DNA from: Glandiceps talaboti
Taxonomy: Eukaryota; Hemichordata; Enteropneusta; Spengelidae
NCBI RefSeq assembly: GCF_964340395.1
Contig: NC_135556.1
Span: forward strand, 3,472,501 to 3,512,500
Direction of reading: 5' to 3'
DNA length: 40,000 bases
Numbering within the stretch: position 1 is the stretch's first letter; each line of letters opens with the position of its first letter. Shown here piece after piece: positions 21,099-40,000 of the stretch. The translations under genes were made by a program, and so were the position numbers. The notes under the pieces were generated by a model. The model was not told the DNA's origin and searched no databases. It saw only the letters and a list, made by a program, of their open reading frames with translations.

Positions 21099-22599
21099 TG
21101 AATACACTGGGGATACACGCACACACTTGAGCGTACATACATTTAGAAAAGATAGTCGTTACGATATACACCATTCCAAATTTATTGGCTAATTTCGACA
21201 TCTCAAAAGCGTGCTATATTTCACCTAAACTTCCACTAGCTAAGTTTTCTTATGGATTTGAATAGACTATGACGGAAAAACATAACAATGATTGTGTGTT
21301 TCCGATAACATGCTGGTCTCGGTATTTTATTTTATTTCATTTTACTTTCAATTTACCTTTTTAATTGTGTTTATTTTTAAAACATTTTTGAGCTAAAAAC
21401 AAATGTCTTTCTGTGATACTTTGTTGAAATGTGCACATACATCACTGGAGAACAGACGTGCATGAAAGTCAAATAGACAAACAATTGTTATCTATCTAGA
21501 TCTGTCTTAAATGTTAAACTAATAATGAAGGTTGAGTTATCGGAAACACATTTTTTTTATTTTGCTTAACCATTGTGTTAATTGAGCTGTCCACACGACT
21601 CACTCTAAGTTAAGTCTTCATATATACAACACTGAGGCAGTGAAAACATTGATTGATTTAAAGTCAATGAACGGAGGTGCAGTGGCCCTCAAACGTCTTA
21701 TTTCCATGACACCAAATTAAAGACAGTTTAATTTGCGCTAGTAAATCCTACAGTCAACTAATATGACATCATACGTGACTCTGTTTGTAAAACATCTAAA
21801 TGGCACAGCTCGTAATCAATTCATTAGCTCTACATGTTTGCCCAATACCAAATCTATATAACTTTTGTTCAGTCTTGAAGGTGATATTTGTCAACACGTT
21901 TTATGTATGACAATATACTTCTGTGCTAAGTTTAAATCAAGAAGTCTATAGAAGAATGACAAATTACAAATACGTATTGACTACATTCTATAAAGTATCT
22001 AAATTATCAAAACACGTCTAGTTATTCAAGTAATGGTTGTTTGTTCAGTTTCAGCATTCAGCTCAAATCGTTGTAGTCGCCATGAGTGCATGTATGATTC
22101 TAGAGTCTCACACAGCTGAGCCATGATTCCCTTTCAAGTAATTCAAGTGACCTCCAAGTGACCTTCAAGTACACAAATATGTTAGCCCTTTGACTTTTAG
22201 ATTATGATATGACGAGTTATATTTGTGGATTTAATGATTTAATAAATCCAAAGTTTAAATGTCAGACATGCACACAAGGAAATATAAGAAGGTAAACGGT
22301 TAAATCCAACTGTGGAATTAGAAGGTGTGAGCGACCGTTCTGTTTACAATGCCATCGTGATTGTAGACACATTAGGGTGTCTACAATGAAAGAAGCACAC
22401 GCTACTTCCTCCAACATTCGGAAATTACTTGTATATCTTGAGGGCAAACTAATCGTTAATAAATTGCCCTAGCAACAACGTATCTTGTATCTAAGAGGAA
22501 ACATAACATAGATAGTACGGTCTTTACTTTACTGGAGAAGGAACAAAGATTAATGGAATTGAAGGTTGGTGGGATAAAGTGGTGATGGATAATTTGATG

Positions 22600-22830
22600 A
22601 TTAGATTAAGAGATGCCGGGATTAAAGGTTTCAAAGTAGTAAAACGATTAAAGGTTATCCGATTAAATGTTGATTGGATTATGTTGTGATGGGGTCAAAG
22701 TTCATTTGGATTAAGAGGGGGTTGAACCAAAGAAAAATAGGGAAGTAATTAATATATCAACTTTATGTTGGACGATGGGATTAGCGACAGGATCAGGATA
22801 AAAGGAATTACGGGATTAAAGTGAAAACTA
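22600..22830 (+). promoter_or_regulatory. Cluster of GGATTA (Otx/K50 homeodomain-type) motifs
   Basis: GGATTA occurs at 22619, 22676, 22708, 22778 and 22813, all in the same orientation, together with CGATTAAAGG/CGATTAAATG variants and a DR1-type motif (22692-22704). The duplicate copy repeats the cluster at 26420-26650. It could be a regulatory module or a degenerate tandem repeat of a GGGATTAAAG-like unit. Confidence 0.3.
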
Positions 22831-23626
22831 TATGGAATCTACTGTGAATCACAGTGATTTATATCTATATAATAGTAGTTTCTCATCTCTCCTCATCTCC
22901 CAGAAGATAGAGATGGCGCAGAATAAATTACTAGTAATCAGAAAGGATGATGTAGATATGACAGGATGGAAATAGTAAAGCTTTGATTAAAAAGATCAAG
23001 ACGAATAATGAATGTCTAAAGTACAAAACAAAACTTGCAGAAAAGGTCTGTCCATCAAGAAACTCCTTAGAATGTTAACTTCATTTTAGCTTCCGTACTC
23101 AGTCATGTCCTTATTGAGTCTTTTTCAAAGCTGTAACGGGCGCAAGAATACCTCCTTGCAACGATTTAGGCATTGCCAATGTGTGTCCACGTGCCACCCA
23201 ATTAAAGACACTATTGTTTTATGCTAAAACAGTATGCTTTAAACGACGACTGGTATTGTAGTGTGATATGTTCATGTCTTGTCTCTCAGCAGTACTGTTG
23301 CTGTAGAATGGACTTCTTGTATTGTTCTTCTGTTCACCCTCTCCTTGCTCATGACGTCACTACCACCTCTGAAAAATCACCAATATTTAAATATAAATGA
23401 ATCTACACGTGGCGGGAGAACGGGGTCGTTGGACGATGTAATCAGATAACAGGGCCATATACAAATCACTATAGACTACATTTCATCATTCATGGATTAC
23501 ATAGAGTTATTTACTTACGACTGATCAGAATGAATTTAAACACAGACATATGTACAGACACACATGAACACACAGACACACACAAAACATCTATGATGTG
23601 AAATGCAACGATAAACTTACATAGCA

Positions 23627-24574
23627 GACGAGATATATTACATGTATCAGGGGTAGGGGAATATTATAGACGAGATATATTACATGTATCAGTGGGTAAG
23701 GGAATAGTATAGACGAGATATATTACATGTATCAGTGGGTAGGGGAATAGTATAGACGAGATATATTACATGTATCAGTGGGTAAGGGAATAGTATAGAC
23801 GAGATATATTACATGTATCAGTAGGTAGGGGAATGGTATAGACGAGATATATTACATGTATCAGTAGGTAGGGGAATGGTATAGACGAGATATATTACAT
23901 GTATCAGTGGATAGGGGAATAGTACAGACGAGATATATCACATGTATCAGTGGGTAGGGGAATAGTATAGACGAGATATATTACATGTATCAGTGGGTAA
24001 GGGAATAGTATAGACGAGATATATTACATGTATCAGTGGGTAGGGGAATAATATAGATGAGATATATTACATGTATCAGTGGATAGGGGAATAGTATAGA
24101 CGAGATATATCACATGTATCAGTGGGTAGGGGAATAGTATAGACGAGATATATTACATGTATCAGTGGGTAAGGGAATAGTATAGACGAGATATATTACA
24201 TGTATCAGTGGGTAAGGGAATAGTATAGACGAGATATATTACATGTATCAGTGGGTAGGGGAATAATATAGATGAGATATATTACATGTATCAGTAGGTA
24301 GGGGAATGGTATAGACGAGATATATTACATGTATCAGTGGATAGGGGAATAGTACAGACGAGATATATCACATGTATCAGTGGGTAGGGGAATAATATAG
24401 ATGAGATATATTACATGTATCAGTGGGTAGGGGAATAGTATAGACGAGATATATTACATGTATCAGTGGGTAGGGGAATAGTATAGACGAGATATATTAC
24501 ATGTATCAGTGGGTAGGGGAATAGTATAGGCGAGATATATTACATGTATCAGTGGGTAGGGGAATAGTATAGAC
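23627..24574. repeat. 43-bp minisatellite, array A, about 22 units
   Basis: The unit begins GACGAGATATATTACATGTA, followed by TCAGTGGGTAGGGGAATAGTATA. Variants (TAAGGG, GGTATA, GATGAG) recur in blocks. The array ends abruptly at the junction with the second duplication unit. Confidence 0.95.
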
Positions 24575-24870
24575 GAATATAACCCTGTAGCGGAACGCTC
24601 GAAAATTCTTTGCGAAGATGTGCAGTGATTGGAACTTACCACAAATCAATACTCATAATTGCCAGCCAGCCAGCCAGCATATAAAATACAAGGATAAAGC
24701 CATTTCTTGCCCAGAGCTGTTTTCTTTGAAAATAATGTTTTTGATTGAGTCTATTCATCGCAGATGAGTACATGTACATCGTAAAAGGTACACACAGCAG
24801 AATTTTGTGTCGCACATTGAGACGCTGTTAGTTAGTGTTCATGTTTGCATATAAAGGCGTGCACACTTGT

Positions 24871-24905
<35 letters not shown>

Positions 24906-27900
24906 TGAATACACTGGGGATACACGCACACACTTGAGCGTACATACATTTAGAAAAGATAGTCGTTACGATATACACCATTCCAAATTTATTGGCTAAT
25001 TTCGACATCTCAAAAGCGTGCTATATTTCACCTAAACTTCCACTAGCTAAGTTTTCTTATGGATTTGAATAGACTATGACGGAAAAACATAACAATGATT
25101 GTGTGTTTCCGATAACATGCTGGTCTCGGTATTTTATTTTATTTCATTTTACTTTCAATTTACCTTTTTAATTGTGTTTATTTTTAAAACATTTTTGAGC
25201 TAAAAACAAATGTCGATCATATTACTCTTTCTGTGATACTTTGTTGAAATGTGCACATACATCACTGGAGAACAGACGTGCATGAAAGTCAAATAGACAA
25301 ACAATTGTTATCTATCTAGATCTGTCTTAAATGTTAAACTAATAATGAAGGTTGAGTTATCGGAAACACATTTTTTTTATTTTGCTTAACCATTGTGTTA
25401 ATTGAGCTGTCCACACGACTCACTCTAAGTTAAGTCTTCATATATACAACACTGAGGCAGTGAAAACATTGATTGATTTAAAGTCAATGAACGGAGGTGC
25501 AGTGGCCCTCAAACGTCTTATTTCCATGACACCAAATTAAAGACAGTTTAATTTGCGCTAGTAAATCCTACAGTCAACTAATATGACATCATACGTGACT
25601 CTGTTTGTAAAACATCTAAATGGCACAGCTCGTAATCAATTCATTAGCTCTACATGTTTGCCCAATACCAAATCTATATAACTTTTGTTCAGTCTTGAAG
25701 GTGATATTTGTCAACACGTTTTATGTATGACAATATACTTCTGTGCTAAGTTTAAATCAAGAAGTCTATAGAAGAATGACAAATTACAAATACGTATTGA
25801 CTACATTCTATAAAGTATCTAAATTATCAAAACACGTCTAGTTATTCAAGTAATGGTTGTTTGTTCAGTTTCAGCATTCAGCTCAAATCGTTGTAGTCGC
25901 CATGAGTGCATGTATGATTCTAGAGTCTCACACAGCTGAGCCATGATTCCCTTTCAAGTAATTCAAGTGACCTCCAAGTGACCTTCAAGTACACAAATAT
26001 GTTAGCCCTTTGACTTTTAGATTATGATATGACGAGTTATATTTGTGGATTTAATGATTTAATAAATCCAAAGTTTAAATGTCAGACATGCACACAAGGA
26101 AATATAAGAAGGTAAACGGTTAAATCCAACTGTGGAATTAGAAGGTGTGAGCGACCGTTCTGTTTACAATGCCATCGTGATTGTAGACACATTAGGGTGT
26201 CTACAATGAAAGAAGCACACGCTACTTCCTCCAACATTCGGAAATTACTTGTATATCTTGAGGGCAAACTAATCGTTAATAAATTGCCCTAGCAACAACG
26301 TATCTTGTATCTAAGAGGAAACATAACATAGATAGTACGGTCTTTACTTTACTGGAGAAGGAACAAAGATTAATGGAATTGAAGGTTGGTGGGATAAAGT
26401 GGTGATGGATAATTTGATGATTAGATTAAGAGATGCCGGGATTAAAGGTTTCAAAGTAGTAAAACGATTAAAGGTTATCCGATTAAATGTTGATTGGATT
26501 ATGTTGTGATGGGGTCAAAGTTCATTTGGATTAAGAGGGGGTTGAACCAAAGAAAAATAGGGAAGTAATTAATATATCAACTTTATGTTGGACGATGGGA
26601 TTAGCGACAGGATCAGGATAAAAGGAATTACGGGATTAAAGTGAAAACTATATGGAATCTACTGTGAATCACAGTGATTTATATCTATATAATAGTAGTT
26701 TCTCATCTCTCCTCATCTCCCAGAAGATAGAGATGGCGCAGAATAAATTACTAGTAATCAGAAAGGATGATGTAGATATGACAGGATGGAAATAGTAAAG
26801 CTTTGATTAAAAAGATCAAGACGAATAATGAATGTCTAAAGTACAAAACAAAACTTGCAGAAAAGGTCTGTCCATCAAGAAACTCCTTAGAATGTTAACT
26901 TCATTTTAGCTTCCGTACTCAGTCATGTCCTTATTGAGTCTTTTTCAAAGCTGTAACGGGCGCAAGAATACCTCCTTGCAACGATTTAGGCATTGCCAAT
27001 GTGTGTCCACGTGCCACCCAATTAAAGACACTATTGTTTTATGCTAAAACAGTATGCTTTAAACGACGACTGGTATTGTAGTGTGATATGTTCATGTCTT
27101 GTCTCTCAGCAGTACTGTTGCTGTAGAATGGACTTCTTGTATTGTTCTTCTGTTCACCCTCTCCTTGCTCATGACGTCACTACCACCTCTGACAAATCAC
27201 CAATATTTAAATATAAATGAATCTACCCGTGGCGGGAGAACGGGGTCGTTGGACGATGTAATCAGATAACAGGGCCATATACAAATCACTATAGACTACA
27301 TTTCATCATTCATGGATTACATAGAGTTATTTACTTACGACTGATCAGAATGAATTTAAACACAGACATATGTACAGACACACATGAACACACAGACACA
27401 CACAAAACATCTATGATGTGAAATGCAACGATAAACTTACATAGCAGACGAGATATATTACATGTATCAGGGGTAGGGGAATATTATAGACGAGATATAT
27501 TACATGTATCAGTGGGTAGGGGTATGGTATAGACGAGATATATTATATGTATCAGTGGGTAGGGGAATGGTATAGATGAGATATATTACATGTATTAGTG
27601 GGTAGGGGAATAGTATAGATGAGATATATTACTTGTATCAGTGGGTAGGGGAATAGTATATACGAGATATATTACATGTATCAGTGGGTAGGGGAATAGT
27701 ATAGACGAGATATATTACATGTATCAGTGGGTAGGGGAATAGTATAGACGAGATATATTACATGTATCAGTGGGTAGGGAAACAGTATAGACGAGATATA
27801 TTACATGTATCAGTGGGTAAGGGAATAGTATAGACGAGATATATTACATGTATCAGTGGGTAGGGGAATAGTATAGACGGGATATATTACATGTATCAGT

Positions 27901-28095
27901 GGGTAGGGGTATGGTATAGACGAGATATATTATATGTATCAGTGGGTAGGGGAATGGTATAGACGAGATATATTACATGTATCAGTGGGTAGGGGAATAT
28001 TATAGACGAGATATATTATATGTATCAGTGGGTAGGGGTATGGTATAGACGAGATATATTATATGTGTCAGTAGATAGGGGAATGGTATAGACGA
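24575..28095. repeat. 3.8-kb tandem segmental duplication, unit B
   Basis: This is the second copy of 20770-24574. The unique part (24575-27446) differs by a 15-bp insertion near 25213 and by very few substitutions that I noticed (for example GAAAAATC against GACAAATC and CTACACG against CTACCCG near 27195-27230). It carries the same GGATTA cluster, CA tract and 61-codon frame (26082-26267). Its minisatellite is shorter. Confidence 0.95.
27447..28095. repeat. 43-bp minisatellite, array B, about 15 units
   Basis: This has the same unit as 23627-24574, with a different number and order of variants, including TTATATGTATC and GGTATGG types not prominent in array A. Confidence 0.95.
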
Positions 28096-28302
28096 AGCAG
28101 AAAGGGAGATGTAGAGATGAACTCGAATAAGACAACTTCCCTTCGCACAAAAAATGTTTACAATTGTTGTACCTCGAGTTGATTTCATCTTCTGAGCAGG
28201 TATTCTTCTGTACCATCTCTGTCCTCTACAAGAGAAGAGACGAAGAGATAAATTGTAAGTGAAGTACCTATATATATATAAAGTCAGAAACGAACTTGTT
28301 GT

Positions 28303-28890
28303 GTATGTATGTATGTATGTATGTATGTATGTATGTATGTATGTATGTATGTATGTATGTATGCGAATTTAAGAACTTATCCCACGTACAACCGTTTATT
28401 TATATCACGCGCGGTTTTGTTCCATTATATTTAGAAATGTTCGGGTTTTCACCTGGCATTTCTCTGTCTCGCCAATTTTTCCTTTGAAAAAGAATATTTA
28501 TTCGAAACGTCGGATTTAACAGCTATATATACGGACAGGTTTATTAGTTCCTTATGCATTTCTTTATGTATGTATGTATGTATGTATGTATGTATGTATG
28601 TATGTATGTATGTATGTATGTATGTATGTATGTATGTATGTATGTATGTATTATGTATGTATGTATGTATGTATGTATGTATGTATGTATGTATGTATGT
28701 ATGTATGTATGTCACATGTATGTATGTATGTATGTATGTATGTATGCATGCATGCATGCATGCATGCATGTATGTATGTATGTATGTATGTATGTATGTA
28801 TGTATGTATGTGTATGTGTGTGTGTGTATGTATGTATGTATGTATGTATGTATGTATGTATGTATGTATGTATGTGTGTGTGTATGTATG

Positions 28891-28921
<31 letters not shown>

Positions 28922-29007
28922 TTATGTATGTATGTAATTATTTATGTATGTATGTATGTATGTATGTATGTATGTATGTATGTATGTATGTATGTATGTA
29001 TGTATGT
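28303..29007. repeat. Long (ATGT)n microsatellites with GCAT interruptions
   Basis: ATGT repeats at 28303-28363 and 28565-29007 are interrupted by GCAT repeats (about 28745-28770), GT runs and a TCACATG break. Unique sequence lies between them at 28364-28564. Cys/Met/Tyr/Val open frames of up to 183 codons on the plus strand, and a His/Ile/Thr/Tyr frame on the minus strand, come from the repeat and are not genes. Confidence 0.97.
28476..28516 (+). other. Degenerate Penelope/hammerhead-like terminal motif
   Basis: TTTGAAAAAG, then GAATATTTATTC (a small hairpin), then GAAACGTCGG. This resembles the small stem followed by GAAAC-GTC found near the ends of Penelope-like elements. The CTGATGA core box is absent, so no active ribozyme is proposed here. 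Confidence 0.25.
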
Positions 29008-30273
29008 CGGAAATTTAGAATGCGAATGAGTAAAAAAACAAAGCACGGTAGTTGCGTTGCTAAAAACCGAACATCTATGCTCAATATGCAATCTTATCTT
29101 CATTTACTATCTTTGGGCTGAAAGTAAAAGTGTGCAATGTATTTTATTTATACACAGGCTGATCAGGTGTAACTTTCAAGGGAACTAAACTATTATATAC
29201 TGACTCAGAGCCTTACGACTTACGATTTATAGACAGAAAATCAAAAAATCAAATCCCGACATCACTGCTTATTGAAGCCTTTTCAATTTTGTTTCACTGT
29301 GTGGAGGCCATGTTTTGTTATTGCGAGTAACTTACTCATATTCGTCAAAACGTTGTTGAGTCCGGAACTTAAGTTATGGTATATAGTTAGCGTACCACTG
29401 AATACAGTATACTACTGGTCAAGAGTACTTTGAAAATACTCATTTGATGGAAACTTGTCATCTACACCTCATTAATACTTTATCTATTACAAACGTTTTC
29501 ATTCAAATGTAACCTTTGTTTTTACTGTTCCTACATATTTCTATACATGCATTGTAATCACTGACATTATAAAAAGAGGAAAGGAGGTTGTCCAGTTTGA
29601 ATACTGACGATTGTTAGAAAAGGTTTTTCACCTATTCTTAATTAGCCCTTTTATGATAGAATGTACATCAGTGACTAATTACCTAGTGACGTCACATACA
29701 CACGGTATCAGTCCAAATATTAATTGGATGATTCATTCTGAATAAAAGCATGTGACAATGCAACCAAAGGATTCGTGTCAAATCAAAAGTTTGTAAATGA
29801 TAAATACCCAAAAGGTGTGAGTACATTTGAAGACACCCCGTCATATTACTCACATGTTCCTTCATAGCATATTTGTCGTCATTTTCATGAGAATTTCGTT
29901 CGTTTGCAGCGAAGTCACGTAGAACTACGTGGTTGTCAAAGCCATCCTAGAATTCCAAGAGATAGAAATATTCATTCAGCTATCGTCCATATTGTTTTGA
30001 CATTATGTTTTCACTCATATGAAAACACTTCTTCATTTTGGAGATTTTGTCAATGTCTAAATATACAATACCAATCAAGAAGGTTTCGTCTTTTTGTGCG
30101 TTGTGGGTTTCTTACTATTGCAATGAGACTACACAGCCTTCACTATCACCCAATGCCAGGCGGACGGATCCCATTTCTAACGGACAGAGCTCGGGATAGG
30201 GCTATACGAATGGTGTCCGTCCGTGAGGGGACGTAGCCGGTGTCCATAATCACGATATATAGTAACAAACCAA
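29008..30273. other. Noncoding DNA downstream of the adhesion GPCR
   Basis: The 3' UTR of the minus-strand receptor may extend into this stretch. AATAAA on the minus strand occurs at about 29136. A 110-codon plus-strand frame at 29904-30236 has no recognisable family features. Confidence 0.4.
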
Positions 30274-39472
<9,199 letters not shown>

Positions 39473-40000
39473 CTGTACAAATTAAAAGAGGAAAACACAT
39501 TAGCTGACGGCTAATAAGACGATCCGAACTCTTTTTAATACATCTCAGCACTACTTGAATACTCGATGTAGAAATATGGATGGTGAAACTTCGATCATAG
39601 ACTCTCCGACGTCTATGCTTTGGTCTATCGTATATTTTACATTAAGTTTGTAAACTGTCGTACGTTAATCTGAGGTCACAACCGTACCCTTCTTCGTCTA
39701 CAGTGAAACGACAATGTGACCTGTCGGGTGGTCGAAAATTCTTTCGGGTAACTCAGTTGTACCACGTTTATGATAAATACTAGAAAACATGCATTGGATT
39801 GACAGCGAACTTTATTCTCTAGTCGACACGTATCTTGAACAAATACATGAACATACTTGTAGAAAACATATTCATTATTAAACAGTGACGTAGGTAAATA
39901 CAATTAAAATGAATAAAACGAAGTAATTGTAATTCGACGAACAATATATTGTACATAAACTATCTCGGAATCCAATATTGGCACTAATTTATATGGGGGA
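39473..40000. other. Intron upstream (gene sense) of the TM1 exon
   Basis: No GPS motif (C-x-C and HLTxF type) or other ectodomain exon is visible on the minus strand up to the window end. The ectodomain exons of the adhesion GPCR therefore lie further out. Confidence 0.5.

Larger units (their letters stand above)
20770..24574. repeat. 3.8-kb tandem segmental duplication, unit A
   Basis: Positions 20770-23626 recur almost unchanged at 24575-27446, offset 3805 bp, then 3820 bp after a 15-bp indel near 25213. The unit contains a (CA)n tract (about 21068-21095), GCCAGCCAGCCAGC, a cluster of GGATTA motifs and, at its 3' end, a 43-bp minisatellite. I see no gene. The 61-codon minus frame at 22262-22447 occurs in both copies but has no family features. 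Confidence 0.95.

Noticed and set aside
22262-22447. 61-codon minus frame present in both duplication units (again at 26082-26267)
   Set aside because: Its presence in both copies follows from the recent duplication and is not evidence of selection. It has no features.
28554-29121. Open frames of up to 183 codons of Met-Tyr-Val-Cys and His-Ile-Thr-Tyr repeats
   Set aside because: They are translations of an ATGT microsatellite, open in all three phases and on both strands.
29904-30236. 110-codon plus-strand frame
   Set aside because: It has no recognisable motif, promoter or splice support, and lies downstream of a gene on the other strand. Chance is the simpler reading.

Overview
The window looks like AT-rich, repeat-dense nuclear DNA of an invertebrate animal, probably a marine deuterostome or lophotrochozoan (species not identifiable from this sequence alone). 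The reasons are a split adhesion-type GPCR gene with consistent GT/AG introns, an intronless rhodopsin-class GPCR gene, LINE 3' ends with short tandem tails, a decayed SWIM-zinc-finger fragment of a kind I associate with expanded invertebrate families, and many mini- and microsatellites. No bacterial-type genes, operons, CRISPR arrays, rRNA or convincing tRNA genes are visible.

Left part (1-14500): a TATA/Inr promoter at about 471-545 leads into a short secreted-looking reading frame (579-821) that breaks up downstream. Three 95-bp repeats follow (1386-1640), then a satellite of about 165 bp (1965-3535) studded with octamer motifs. Next comes AT-rich DNA with a few exon-like pieces whose frame cannot be settled. 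Two diverged 1.1-kb direct copies (6245-7430 and 10637-11780) flank a 2.6-kb minisatellite of about 50-bp units with higher-order structure. Several fold-back sequences come next, and a frameshifted SWIM-domain remnant sits at 12895-13051.

Middle (14500-28100): an intact single-exon class A GPCR lies on the minus strand (15022-16131). It is followed by an 800-bp fold-back transposon-like element (17711-18510), a 5'-truncated LINE with an (AAAT)n tail (19735-20510), and a nearly identical 3.8-kb tandem duplication (20770-24574 and 24575-28095), each copy ending in a 43-bp minisatellite.

Right part (28100-40000): long ATGT microsatellites are followed by the 3' nine exons of a minus-strand adhesion GPCR (30274-39472), covering the entire seven-helix region and cytoplasmic tail. 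Its N-terminal ectodomain and GPS/GAIN exons must lie beyond position 40000. Its introns hold a homogeneous 49-bp minisatellite, long CT and AT tracts, a LINE 3' end, two related fold-back MITE-like elements with target-site duplications, and a direct 248-bp tandem repeat.

The most interesting item is that 248-bp repeat (35664-36034). On the plus strand each copy carries a sequence that folds as a type I hammerhead ribozyme, which suggests a retrozyme or Penelope-like ribozyme repeat inside the GPCR intron. The two receptor genes are unrelated in class and separated by about 14 kb of repeats, so nothing in the sequence indicates that they work together.
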